64,000 bases of DNA from Hymenobacter armeniacus (GCF_014699055.1 NZ_JACXAC010000001.1:620001-684000); one strand, 5' to 3'; counted from the stretch's first letter, positions 34,270 through 42,645 are shown. The notes: generated from the sequence alone by a model not told the origin. Made by a program: numbers and translations.

Positions 34270-35220
34270 TCAGGGGCCAACGGCCGGATTGTTGGGCGCC
34301 AGCCAGTCGACGCCGCGCCGCAGCCACTGCTGGGTTTGGGCTTCGGGCGAGCCGGGGGTGGGGGCGTGGTTGTAGTGCCACTCCGCCCGCGGGGGCAGGC
34401 CCAGCACCATGCCTTCGGGGTAGCCGGTGGCGGGCTCGAAGCGGCCGGGGTGGCCCGTCGCAAGGGTGAACTCGGCGCAGCGGGCGCGCCGCACCTGCTG
34501 CCAGCGTTTTTCGGGTTCGGAGTAGGCCAGGTGGGCGTTTTGGCCCATGAGGGTGCAGTAGGTGCGGCCGTACACCTCGCCCACGTCCTGCACAAAGGCC
34601 AGCAATTCCTCAAACAGGCCGTCGGGGCCCACCCGCAGCTGGGGGAAGTGCAGGCCGCCCACGCCCCGGGTTTCGCCCCGGTGGGGCAGGTAAAAATGCT
34701 CGTCGGCTTCGGCCTTGAAGCGGGCGTAGTAGCCGGCATCGTGGCGGTTGCACACGGCCTGAATCTGGGCATGAAACCAGCGGGCCTGCGCCACGTCCAC
34801 GTACACCGGCGTCAAATCGAGGCTGCCGGCAAACCAGGCCTCGCCCGTGCGGGCTTCGAAGTAGCGCAGGCTCAAATGCGAAATAGGCACCATGGGGCTG
34901 CGCGGGTGCAAGCCCGCCGTGATGCCGGTGGCAAAGTAGCTCCGGTCGTTGAGCTGCAACTGCTTGACCAGCGGCTCGCTCATTTCGTCCCATACTTCCG
35001 AAAAAATCACGCTGCCCTTCTCCAGCACGGCCCCGTGCTGCAGGGCGCGGGCCAGGCCGCCGCCGCCGCCGGGGTGGGTCCATTCTTCGTGCCGAAACCG
35101 GCTGCCGCCCCCGTCCGCCGTTTCCAAGCGGTGGCACAGCCAGTCCTGAAATTGCCGCATCCAGTCGGCGGCCCCCGCACGCGGCCGGAAGGCCGACGGG
35201 GGAATCACGTTGCTTTTCAT
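34270..35220 (-). CDS. hemF: Oxygen-dependent coproporphyrinogen III oxidase
   Basis: 316 aa from MKSNVIPPSAFRPR; the longer ORF start at 35295 is less likely. Conserved blocks: FRHEEWTHPGGGGGLARAL, SLRYFEARTGEAWFAGSLDLTPVY, HRGETRGVGGLHF and TGYPEGMVLGLPPRAEW. It converts coproporphyrinogen III to protoporphyrinogen IX using O2 in heme synthesis. Tandem dyads at 35338-35403 precede it. In Pseudomonas aeruginosa, hemF is controlled by the FNR-type regulator Anr, which makes similar control plausible here. Confidence 0.93.
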   Translation of the reverse strand: MKSNVIPPSAFRPRAGAADWMRQFQDWLCHRLETADGGGSRFRHEEWTHPGGGGGLARALQHGAVLEKGSVIFSEVWDEMSEPLVKQLQLNDRSYFATGITAGLHPRSPMVPISHLSLRYFEARTGEAWFAGSLDLTPVYVDVAQARWFHAQIQAVCNRHDAGYYARFKAEADEHFYLPHRGETRGVGGLHFPQLRVGPDGLFEELLAFVQDVGEVYGRTYCTLMGQNAHLAYSEPEKRWQQVRRARCAEFTLATGHPGRFEPATGYPEGMVLGLPPRAEWHYNHAPTPGSPEAQTQQWLRRGVDWLAPNNPAVGP

Positions 35221-35337
35221 CGTTTTTGCATCTGCGTAAACGGGCGCCGTAACCACTGCAAGCTCCCGCGGGCACCGCTCGTTTGGCCGGGCCAAGAGGC
35301 GGCGGCCTCAAGCCGAATGAGCTAACCGGTAACAGCA

Positions 35338-35403
35338 TAAAGCTGCTTGATTTTCAAGGCCAATGCGCTGATAAGCATCATTCCGCGGCCTGATTCCACT
35401 CAG
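35338..35403 (-). promoter_or_regulatory. FNR-like tandem dyad promoter of hemF
   Basis: Distal dyad CTGAT-TCCA-CTCAG at 35390-35403 and proximal dyad CTGAT-AAGC-ATCAT at 35368-35381, centres 22 bp apart. The aligned -7 octamer on the minus strand is CAGCTTTA (35345-35338), a poor match, with the first T 33.5 bp from the proximal centre. The distal dyad lies 20 bp after the stop of the response regulator gene. Confidence 0.55.
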
Positions 35404-35422
35404 TGAGTCCGCGGTAGGGGCG

Positions 35423-36475
35423 CTACCACTGGGGGTGGCGCAGTTTTTCGGGTTGCAGCACGTGCACGCTTTTCGCCGTGAGCTCAATCAGGCCGTCTTG
35501 TTTGAACTCGCTCAGGGTCCGAATCAGCGATTCCGGCGTGGTGCCAATCACGGCGGCCAAGTCATCGCGCGAGAAATGGATGACGTGGTGTTCGTCGGTG
35601 GTTTGTTCGTGCAGCCGCAACAGCGTATCGGCCACGCGGCGGCGCAACGAGTCGTAGGCCATGCCCAACAGCAGCTGCTCCCGCTCCTCGACCTGCCCCG
35701 CCAGCAGCCGCACAAACTGCTGGCCGACGGCCTGGTGCTGGAAAAGCAGCTGCTCAAAATCTTCTTTGGGAATGTAGAGCAGCGCGGCGTCTTCGAGCAC
35801 CACGGCCGAGTCGGTGTGGAGCCGCTGCTGCAACAGCGGCAGGTAGCCGAAGAACTCGCCGGGGCCGTACACGCCCGTTATCAGTTCCTTGCCCGCGGCC
35901 GTCCGGCGCACGGTTTTCACCCGCCCGCTCTGCACGAAGTAGAGCCGGGCCGCCTCGTCGCCTTCGGCGTAAACGAATTGCTTCTTGCTCACGGGGTGCG
36001 GCCGGCGGTCGGTGGTGAGGCTGTGCAGGTTGCCCACCGCCCGGGCGTCGTTCAAAAATTCGTGCAGGCCCTCGGGGGCACGCAAATTGTAGGACGGCTG
36101 CAGCTGCTGGAAGCGGCTCAGCCGGCTGCTGATGGCGCTCAGCAGCTCGGTTTCCTCAAAGGGCTTGGTGAGGTAGTCGTCGGCGCCGAGCTCCATGCCG
36201 CGGCGCAGGTCGGCGCGCTCGGTTTTGGCGGTGAGGAAAATGAAGGGCACGCCCTTGAGCTGGGGGTTCTGGTTGAAGATGTGCAGCACGCCGTAGCCGT
36301 CGAGCACGGGCATCATGATGTCGCACACCACCAGGTCGGGCGGGGTGGCCAGGGCTTTTTCCACCCCGATTTTGCCGTTTTCGGCGGTCAGCACCTCGTA
36401 GCCGGCCAGCTCCAGAATCTCGGCCGTGTTGTTGCGCACGATGTCGCTGTCCTCAATCAACAAGATGTTTTTCAT
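35423..36475 (-). CDS. Response regulator fused to a CRP/FNR-type DNA-binding protein
   Basis: 350 aa from MKNILLIEDSDIVRNN; the 60 residues upstream in frame are a shadow of the kinase gene. Receiver domain: acidic E8/D9, phospho-acceptor Asp52 (VVCDIMMP), Thr82 and Lys104 (YLTKPFEE). A cyclic-nucleotide-binding-like fold follows (about 152-270) and a winged helix (about 275-345). The recognition helix reads GTTPESLIRT: Glu315 and Arg319 match the E and R that FNR and CRP use to read TGA, while FNR's Ser212 is Ile318. No Cys set for an iron-sulfur cluster exists. It overlaps the kinase gene by 23 bp. Confidence 0.92.
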   Translation of the reverse strand: MKNILLIEDSDIVRNNTAEILELAGYEVLTAENGKIGVEKALATPPDLVVCDIMMPVLDGYGVLHIFNQNPQLKGVPFIFLTAKTERADLRRGMELGADDYLTKPFEETELLSAISSRLSRFQQLQPSYNLRAPEGLHEFLNDARAVGNLHSLTTDRRPHPVSKKQFVYAEGDEAARLYFVQSGRVKTVRRTAAGKELITGVYGPGEFFGYLPLLQQRLHTDSAVVLEDAALLYIPKEDFEQLLFQHQAVGQQFVRLLAGQVEEREQLLLGMAYDSLRRRVADTLLRLHEQTTDEHHVIHFSRDDLAAVIGTTPESLIRTLSEFKQDGLIELTAKSVHVLQPEKLRHPQW

Positions 36476-38063
36476 GGGGCAGGGTAATGGTGACGGTGGT
36501 GCCCACGCCCAGCTCGCTGCGCAGGGCCACGGTGCCGCCCAGCAGCTCCACGTAGCGGCCCACGATGTAGAGGCCCAGGCCGGTGCCGGGCAGGTTGATG
36601 GCGTTGCGGGCCCGGAAAAACCGCTGAAACAGCCGGTCTTGGTCTTCGCGGGCAATGCCCATGCCCTGGTCCTCCACCGCCACGCACAGCCGGCAGCCCT
36701 GAAGGCTGGCGCGCACGGTGACGGTGGTGTTCTCGCAGGAGTATTTGAGGGCGTTGCTGAACAAATTCACCAGCACTTTGCGCAGCAGCGAGGCGTCCAG
36801 CCACAGGGGCGGCAGGCTTGGCAGGGCCAACTCGATGCGCTGGCCGGGCTTGCGCAGGCCCGCGGTTTCGGTGATGGCCTCGTGCAGCAGCGGGGCCAGG
36901 TCGAGCTGTGCGGTGTGCACTTCCAGGCGGCCCTCCTCGATTTTGCCCACCGAGAGGAATTCCTCCAAAATGTCGGTCAGGTGCTTCACCGAGGTGCGAA
37001 TGCGGTCGTAGTGGCGCTGGCGCTTGTCTTGCTGCTCGGCGCCCGCGTACTTTTCGAGCAGCACCACGGAGGTGAGCACGGCCGTGAGCGGCGTGCGAAA
37101 CTCGTGAGAAGCCATGGCCACGAAGCGCGTTTTGAGTTCGCCCAGTTCCTGCTCCTGGGCCAGGGCCTGGCTGAGCTCGCGGGTGCGCTGCTCCAGCTGG
37201 GCCAGGGTGGTTTCCAGGTCGTGGGTGCGGTCGGCCACTTTCTGCTCCAGCTCGGCATTGAGCTGGGCCACGCGCCGGTGCTGGGCGTGCAGCTCCTGCT
37301 CGGCCGTTTTCTTGAGGGTAATGTCGATGACGTAGGCCACGACGAACAGCTCCGCCTCGATGTGGAAATAGCTCAGGCTGACTTCCACGGGGAATTCGGA
37401 CCCGTCGCGGCGGCGGGCCAGCAGGTCGCGGTTGTGCCCCATGGCCCGCATGGTGGGCCGCGCGTTAAACGACTCCCGGAACTGCTCGTGGCGGTGGCGC
37501 GTGGCGTCGGGCACCAAGGCCTCGATGCGCTCGCCGAGCAGCTCCCCGTCGGGGTAGCCAAACAGCTGGCGCGCTTTCTCGTTGGCGAGCACAATGTCGC
37601 CGGCCCGGTTGCACATGATGATGCCGATGGTGGCGTGGCTCACCACGGCCTCGAAGCGGCTCATGCTTTCGGCCAGGCGGTGCTCGGCCAGGTGCAGCGG
37701 GGTGGTGTCGGCGAGGCGCACAAGAAAATAGGGCTGATTTTCAAACCAGAGGCAGGTAAGCTCGACGTGGGCCCAGAAGCACTCCCCCGACTGCCGCTGC
37801 ATTTCCGAGTCGAATTCTTGGTAGCCCTCGCGCAGCACTTTTTCCCGGAGCTCGGCCCATTCATCGGGCGCAAAGCGGGTGCCGCGCAAGGCCCGCGCCG
37901 GCTCGTCGTACAGGGCCTGCGCCGACGGGTAGCCCAGGAGCTGGTAGCCCGCCGTGTTGACGTGCGTGAACCAGCCCTGTTCGACATGGTACAAGCCCAC
38001 AAACTCTTTGCTTTGCTCAAAGAGGATGTCTGTCAGCGGATTACGGTAGCGTTGGGCTGGCAT
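36453..38063 (-). CDS. PAS-domain hybrid-free sensor histidine kinase
   Basis: 536 aa, no membrane helix, so cytoplasmic. Two PAS domains (about 10-120 and 130-250), a coiled coil (LHAQHRRVAQLNAELEQKV), then the H-box ASHEFRTPLTAVL (His about 320), N-box LVNLFSNALKYS and G-boxes DQGMGIAREDQDRLF and GTGLGLYIVGRYV. The second PAS contains RHRHEQF where FixL has its heme-binding His, but the other FixL contacts are not conserved, so heme sensing is only possible. It overlaps and surely phosphorylates the CRP-type response regulator downstream. Confidence 0.92.
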   Translation of the reverse strand: MPAQRYRNPLTDILFEQSKEFVGLYHVEQGWFTHVNTAGYQLLGYPSAQALYDEPARALRGTRFAPDEWAELREKVLREGYQEFDSEMQRQSGECFWAHVELTCLWFENQPYFLVRLADTTPLHLAEHRLAESMSRFEAVVSHATIGIIMCNRAGDIVLANEKARQLFGYPDGELLGERIEALVPDATRHRHEQFRESFNARPTMRAMGHNRDLLARRRDGSEFPVEVSLSYFHIEAELFVVAYVIDITLKKTAEQELHAQHRRVAQLNAELEQKVADRTHDLETTLAQLEQRTRELSQALAQEQELGELKTRFVAMASHEFRTPLTAVLTSVVLLEKYAGAEQQDKRQRHYDRIRTSVKHLTDILEEFLSVGKIEEGRLEVHTAQLDLAPLLHEAITETAGLRKPGQRIELALPSLPPLWLDASLLRKVLVNLFSNALKYSCENTTVTVRASLQGCRLCVAVEDQGMGIAREDQDRLFQRFFRARNAINLPGTGLGLYIVGRYVELLGGTVALRSELGVGTTVTITLPHEKHLVD

Positions 38064-38221
38064 GGGCAGCCGCAGACTGTTGTCTTACGTTGTTAAAAGG
38101 TAGCAATAATCAATTGAATATCTATTATTGAATATATTTTGAGTAATACTAGCTCAGCCGTCTTGTTGCCGTCAAGGGTTCACAATCAGAGCGGAGGTAA
38201 GGGCAAAAAAATATTATATTA

Positions 38222-38986
38222 CTACCATTCCCGGTCGAAGGGCAGAACGTAGCCGACCTGCAGCATCAGCACGTCGTTGTAGGCGCGGGGCTTGGCGGCC
38301 GCGCCGGCGGGGTTCAGCAGCGGCGTCAGGCCCCGGTTGAGGCGCAGGCCAAGGGCGAGCCCGCCGCGGGTTTGGTAGCCCACTCCGCCCACAATGCCCA
38401 CGTCGAGGCTGGTCAGGTCGCCCCGGTCGGTGCTGGTCGCCGACGTGGCCTTGTCCGGCGCGCCGGTGGAGTAGCGGGTCGTGGTGTGCGTTTCGGCGTT
38501 GGCGTGCACCAGGAAGCCCAGTTGGGGGCCAAATTCCATAAACCAGCCGCCCACGTTGATATTCGCCAGCATCGGCACGTCCACGTACGTCAGCACCCGG
38601 GTCTGCTCGAAGGAACACTGCTTTTCGCCCGTGGCCAGGCCGGCGGTGCGTTCGCCCGCAAGACGGTAGCCGCGCAGGTTGAGCAGCAGCTCGGGCTGCA
38701 AGGCCACCGCGCCGTGCTTGGACAGGGGGATGCGCAGGGCCGCGCCGGCGTGGTAGGCCAGGTACCGGCTGTCGAGGCGGGTGGTGTAGTCGGGGCCGGC
38801 CAGCTGCTTCAGGTCGTCGCCGGCCAGCCCGGCGTAGGTGCCGCCGATTTTGAGGCTCACTTTGGGGGGGCCTTTGTCTTGGGCCTGCGCCGCGAGCGGC
38901 AGCGCGCCCAGCCCGAGCAACGCGCCCATTTTCAGCAACGCAAGCGCCCCGGCCCAAGCCGGGCGTCGGGTGGATGTCTTTTTCAT
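38222..38986 (-). CDS. Outer-membrane beta-barrel protein, PorT-like
   Basis: 254 aa. A long basic signal peptide (MKKTSTRRPAWAGALALLKM to LPLAAQAQ) precedes alternating strands such as KVSLKIGGTYAGL, AVALQPELLLNLRGY, VPMLANINVGGWFMEFGPQLGFLV, VGIVGGVGYQTRGGLALGLRLN and a C-terminal MLQVGYVLPF. This is the small OmpA/PorT-like barrel of Bacteroidota. It lies 85 bp after the second BON gene in the same direction and may be co-transcribed with it. Confidence 0.75.
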   Translation of the reverse strand: MKKTSTRRPAWAGALALLKMGALLGLGALPLAAQAQDKGPPKVSLKIGGTYAGLAGDDLKQLAGPDYTTRLDSRYLAYHAGAALRIPLSKHGAVALQPELLLNLRGYRLAGERTAGLATGEKQCSFEQTRVLTYVDVPMLANINVGGWFMEFGPQLGFLVHANAETHTTTRYSTGAPDKATSATSTDRGDLTSLDVGIVGGVGYQTRGGLALGLRLNRGLTPLLNPAGAAAKPRAYNDVLMLQVGYVLPFDREW

Positions 38987-39071
38987 GGCCCATGGAAATG
39001 GATGACGGTGGCGCGCTAAGCGCGGGGCTGGCCCTGGGCCGGCCCCGCACCGTCGCGGGCCTCACATTCTG

Positions 39072-40514
39072 TTAATAGCCGTTGAAAACGGCTTCGCTGG
39101 TGGTGCGAAGCTTGTTGTTGACGCTGCTGGCGCCGCCGGCCAGGGCGCAGTGAATGGCTAGCTGGGCCTGGTGCCAGTTTTCGATGTTGCCGCGCAGCGT
39201 GGCCTGCCCGTTCTTCACGCTCACCTGAAGGTTGAGGTCGTGCAGGAAGGCGTTCCAGTACAGCTCCTGCCGAATGGCTTGCTCAATGGCCTGGTCGAGG
39301 TTTACGGCGTGGGTGAGCGTGCCGTCCTGGCTCCGGCCAAACCAGGCCGGGGCATTGGCCGTGATGTGCAAGTGGTTGTCGACCTGCACCACGCCGCTGA
39401 TGCCGGCCGCCACCTGCTCGGCGTGGGCGGCCTCGAAGTGGGTGGGCACGCTGCCGCTCAGGTTGACGGTGCTGTTGTAGGCCAGCACCGTGATGGGGTA
39501 GCGGCCCACGTAGGGGTCGCGGGTGAGGGCGGCCTGCACGTGGTTGCGCAGCTTCACGTCGTCGAAGGGGCCTGCGGGGCGCACTTTCAGGCGGTTGTTT
39601 ACCCAGCTCACGCCCACCACGTTGCGGGCGTCCTGCTCGGCGGCGCGCTTGGCGGCCAGGCTGTTCACGGTGCCGGTCAGCGTCACGGTGCTGCCCTGCA
39701 CGGTCACCGTGGGCTCGAAGGAGAACACCCGCGGGTCGTACACGAAAGCGTCGCGCACGGCCTGGGCAATGTCGGTTTCGGAGTGGTAGGCGTACTTGTC
39801 CTGCCGCACGTCGTCGCTGGGCACCCAGGGCTCCACGCGCAGGTCCTTGCTGTCCACCGCTTTGGCCGCGCCGGCGCTCCAGGCAATGCCGATGACTTCG
39901 CTGCGCTCCAGGGCGCTGCCTACCACGCCGCTCAGCTTCACGGCGCCGTTTTTCACGCTCACGCTCACCAGGCCGGCGTGCACGCGCACGTTCCAGCGCA
40001 GCAGCTCGCGAATGGAGGCCGCCATCTCGTCGTCGGGCCGGGGCGTGAGGGCCGGCACGTAGGTCAGGTGGTCGTCGACGCGGCGGATGCCCCGCACGCC
40101 CTTCACCACGCGCAGCACCTGCTGGCGCTCGGCGTAGCTGCGCACGGTGCCGCGCAGCTCCACCTCGCCGGTTTTGGCCAGGCACTCGATGGCCAGGCTC
40201 TGGGTGGCGGGGTTGGTGGCCAGGGCTTCCTTGAGGTCGGCCAGCAGCTTGGCGTCGGGCACTTCCGGCGTGCGAATTTCCAACTCGTTCACCACGCCGC
40301 GCACGCCGCGCACCAGCTTGGCAATTTCCTCGGCCCGGTCGAGGGACAATAGGCTGTCCGTAAAGCCTTTGAGCGTGACGATGCCCTCGGTGGTGCTCAC
40401 GTCAATCCAGGTGGCCGACACGCCCTGCCGCCGGCTGTAGAGGCGTTCGATGGCGGCCGTGATGTCGTGGTCGGCCAGCAGTTGCTTGGTGGTGGGAATG
40501 CTTAAGGTGCTCAT
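39072..40514 (-). CDS. Six-BON-domain protein (paralogue 2)
   Basis: 480 aa from MSTLSIPTTKQLLAD. It shows the same six-unit plan as the paralogue at 22001: ITAAIERLYSRRQGVSATWID, AKLLADLKEALATN, MAASIRELLRWNVRVHAGL, IAQAVRDAFVYDPRVFS, LRNHVQAALTRDPYVGRYPI and IEQAIRQELYWNAFLHDLNL, with strands IVTLKGF, EVELRGTV, AVKLSGVV, TVTLTGTV, TVNLSGSV and QATLRGNI. No signal peptide. A regulated promoter with a perfect -7 element lies upstream. Confidence 0.9.
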   Translation of the reverse strand: MSTLSIPTTKQLLADHDITAAIERLYSRRQGVSATWIDVSTTEGIVTLKGFTDSLLSLDRAEEIAKLVRGVRGVVNELEIRTPEVPDAKLLADLKEALATNPATQSLAIECLAKTGEVELRGTVRSYAERQQVLRVVKGVRGIRRVDDHLTYVPALTPRPDDEMAASIRELLRWNVRVHAGLVSVSVKNGAVKLSGVVGSALERSEVIGIAWSAGAAKAVDSKDLRVEPWVPSDDVRQDKYAYHSETDIAQAVRDAFVYDPRVFSFEPTVTVQGSTVTLTGTVNSLAAKRAAEQDARNVVGVSWVNNRLKVRPAGPFDDVKLRNHVQAALTRDPYVGRYPITVLAYNSTVNLSGSVPTHFEAAHAEQVAAGISGVVQVDNHLHITANAPAWFGRSQDGTLTHAVNLDQAIEQAIRQELYWNAFLHDLNLQVSVKNGQATLRGNIENWHQAQLAIHCALAGGASSVNNKLRTTSEAVFNGY

Positions 40515-40593
40515 GGTCGGAAAGGAAAAATGTGGATGGGAGGACGAGGCAACGAGCCCAGCCGCGCCGCCACGGCCGCGCCGGAAACGTGGT

Positions 40594-40659
40594 CAAAATT
40601 ATTCGTTCGCTGGCCCCGGTTGCATGACGATGCTCAGACCGGTGCTTGATTCAGGTCAT
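40594..40659 (-). promoter_or_regulatory. FNR-like tandem dyad promoter of the second BON gene
   Basis: Distal dyad TTGAT-TCAG-GTCAT at 40646-40659, proximal dyad ATGAC-GATG-CTCAG at 40624-40637, centres 22 bp apart. On the minus strand the -7 element is TAATTTTG (40601-40594), a perfect TAnnTTTG with TTTG starting 55.5 bp and 33.5 bp from the two centres. The BON ATG is 80 bp downstream. Confidence 0.75.
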
Positions 40660-40704
40660 TGAACCTTAAGGCAAAGCGGAAGGAATTCATGGTTTCGCCG
40701 AGCC

Positions 40705-41532
40705 TCAGTTGAGGGCCGGCACCAGCAGCAGCGGCAGGGCCCGGGCCTCTATCAACTGGGCCGTGACGCTGCGGTGGAACAAGCTGCCCAGCAGGCTGTG
40801 GTGCCGGGCCACCAGCACCAGCAGGTCGGCGTGCCGCTCCGCGGCGCCCTGCAAGATGCCCTGCGCGGTGTCTGGGTGGTAAACGACGTTGGTCCAGGTG
40901 CCTTCCGGCACCGGGGCGAGGCCGCTGTGGCGCACCGAGTGCACGGCCCGGTGCCTGGCCCCCGCGCCGGGGTCTTTCTGGTCGGTCACGAAGAGAAGCT
41001 CGAGCGTGGCCCCCGGCCGGGCCAGCAGCTCCGGCACGAGGCGCGGGTAGTCGGGCAGCGTGAACTCGTGGCCATCCACGGCCAACAGCAGGCGGCGCGG
41101 CGCAAAGGCGGGCGCGCCGCCGGGCGGCAGCACCAGCAGCGGGCAATGGCTGTGGCGCAGCAGGTCGAGCGCGGTGCTGGTCACGACCTCGATGGGGGCC
41201 GCCCCCGCGTGGGGCGTGCTCAGCACCAGGGCCCACGGCCGCTGCTGGCGCACAATGCCTTGCACCGCCTCGGGCAAAAAATCGCCGAGCACGACGATGC
41301 TGGCGGGCACGGGCTGCTGGCTGGCCAGGTTTTGGAGCGCCAGCAAGGATTTTAGCTCGCGCCGCCGGGTGTGCTGGCCGGGGTGCTCTGCGGGTGTGGG
41401 CTGCGCATCTTGGCGCAGGTGCAGCAGCACCAGCCGGGCCTGCAGGGCCTCGGCCAGGCTGGCGGCGTACGGCATGGCCTGGCCGCCGCCGGGAAACAAA
41501 TCGGGAAGGACGAGCAGCGCGGGCGAGGACAT
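40705..41532 (-). CDS. Universal stress protein, two UspA domains
   Basis: 275 aa from MSSPALLVLPDLFPGGGQAMPY. The second domain starts RRLLLAVDGHEFTLPDYP and ends LVLVARHHSLLGSLFHRSVTAQL, the shared loop of this USP group. It follows a small proline-rich ORF and a degenerate globin-like gene in the same direction. It may be read from the promoter at 42580-42645 or from one not recognised nearer to it. Confidence 0.88.
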   Translation of the reverse strand: MSSPALLVLPDLFPGGGQAMPYAASLAEALQARLVLLHLRQDAQPTPAEHPGQHTRRRELKSLLALQNLASQQPVPASIVVLGDFLPEAVQGIVRQQRPWALVLSTPHAGAAPIEVVTSTALDLLRHSHCPLLVLPPGGAPAFAPRRLLLAVDGHEFTLPDYPRLVPELLARPGATLELLFVTDQKDPGAGARHRAVHSVRHSGLAPVPEGTWTNVVYHPDTAQGILQGAAERHADLLVLVARHHSLLGSLFHRSVTAQLIEARALPLLLVPALN

Positions 41533-41551
41533 GGCGGGCGCAAAAAATAGG

Positions 41552-41779
41552 TTAGAAAGAGCCGGCGTAGGGCCCCAGTGCGTCGGTGTTGCGGGCCAGG
41601 CCAGCGGCCTCGGTCAGCGTGTCGTCGAGCGGGGCGTCGCCGGGCGCAGGCCGCGGAACATCAGATGGCCAGGGTGTTGCATCGGCTTCAGCATCGGCGG
41701 GCGTTACCGGTGGTGCGGCCCCATCGGGCGGAGGCGGGGTGGCATCGGGCGGGGGCTTTATGGGAGAAGGAACCTGCAT
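41552..41779 (-). CDS. Small proline-rich hypothetical protein
   Basis: 75 aa, MQVPSPIKPPPDATPPPPDG then acidic/Ala-rich sequence ending NTDALGPYAGSF. It appears intrinsically disordered and lies 19 bp before the USP start on the same strand. Similar small disordered ORFs lie next to USPs at 23507-23722 and 54324-54599. Coding is likely but unproven. Confidence 0.45.
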   Translation of the reverse strand: MQVPSPIKPPPDATPPPPDGAAPPVTPADAEADATPWPSDVPRPAPGDAPLDDTLTEAAGLARNTDALGPYAGSF

Positions 41780-41993
41780 GGCTGGCCGGGCAACCCCAGT
41801 GCGCCAGACCGCACCGAGCCGAATCAGCAGCGGCAGCCGGCCGGCCGACCTGCCGTTGCCCGCAATTTTTTCTTGTCCCGTTTCCCACGGGTGCTTTCAA
41901 CAACCCTTGCTTGCCGCCCACCACCTGCCGGGCCGCTGCCGCTTGGGCACAACCAGCACCGCTGCAATGCCGGCCGCTCGTCCTGTTTCGCGC

Positions 41994-42404
41994 CTACGCT
42001 GCCGCCAGCGCGGCCGGCTGCTGGGGCGCGTGGGCACCCGTGCCCAGCCGGTGGAACTGCCAGTAGGCCCGCATCGTGGCCAGGTTCAGGACGTGGCCTT
42101 TGGCTTCGGCGGCCACCAGCACGTCGAGGGCCTCGTCGAGGCTTGTTTCCAGCAGGCGGCACCAGCGCTCCAGCTGCGAAGCGGTGAAGAGCGGGGCTGC
42201 GTCGCGCTGCAGGGGCCGGCCGGTGTAGCGGTTGCCCAGCAGGGCTTGTTCCCACCAGGCGCATTCGCCGCCGTCGGGCGCGTGGTGCGGCCGGGGAAAT
42301 GCGCGGCCCAACAGGGCGTCGCCCGCCACCCGGTGCGCAAACTGATGCACGAAACGCCGGCATTGCAGTGGGCTAATGCAGTCGGAAAAGCGGGGAGTCA
42401 ACAC
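41994..42404 (-). CDS. Group III truncated-hemoglobin-like protein lacking the heme histidine
   Basis: 136 aa from a GTG (MLTPRFSDCISPLQ). The sequence aligns by eye with group III truncated globins: FVHQFAHRVAGDALLGRAF, WWEQALLGNRYTGRPLQRDA and FTASQLERWCRLLETSLDEAL, ending with the helical VLNLATMRAYWQFHRLG. In the family the segment YxGxPLxxH contains the proximal His; here it is YTGRPLQRD, an Asp. The distal B10 Tyr also seems absent (FAHRV). It is therefore probably a heme-free globin fold, or binds heme differently. It follows the PRTase gene and has a tandem-dyad promoter. Confidence 0.5.
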   Translation of the reverse strand: MLTPRFSDCISPLQCRRFVHQFAHRVAGDALLGRAFPRPHHAPDGGECAWWEQALLGNRYTGRPLQRDAAPLFTASQLERWCRLLETSLDEALDVLVAAEAKGHVLNLATMRAYWQFHRLGTGAHAPQQPAALAAA

Positions 42405-42579
42405 GACGAAAAAGGGGTTAGGGCCTGCCCGCAGCGGGGGCTAAGCCAGTACGTCCAACAATCAACACGGGCCAACTCACCAGAGAATCAGCCGCCAACC
42501 TCTGTATGTTCAAACTCTCCCAAAGCTGCGAGCTAGAAGCCAAAAGCCCTTCGCCCGCAGCAGGAGTGAGTGCTCGATA

Positions 42580-42645
42580 TAAAAATACAGCGGTGCCGAA
42601 ACGGGTGGGTTGACGACAATCAGCCAGGCCGCTGATTGTCGTCAT
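42580..42645 (-). promoter_or_regulatory. FNR-like tandem dyad promoter of the globin-like gene
   Basis: Distal dyad CTGAT-TGTC-GTCAT at 42632-42645 and proximal TTGAC-GACA-ATCAG at 42610-42623, centres 22 bp apart. On the minus strand TATTTTTA (42587-42580) is the aligned -7 element, one base from TAnnTTTG. The two dyads also form a 13-bp perfect hairpin (42611-42643, GACGACAATCAGC paired with GCTGATTGTCGTC) that overlaps the PRTase stop codon and may serve as its 3' end. Confidence 0.65.

Noticed and set aside
36453-38063. A FixL-like heme PAS in the histidine kinase
   Set aside because: A His in RHRHEQF lines up with the FixL heme ligand, but this His is common in non-heme PAS domains and the other heme contacts are not conserved. 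Kept only as a possibility.
36426-38096. 556-aa plus-strand ORF, like those at 56512-58140 and 59464-61482
   Set aside because: Antisense shadows of the histidine kinase, BON and antiporter genes; rich in His, Gln and Gly with no domain.
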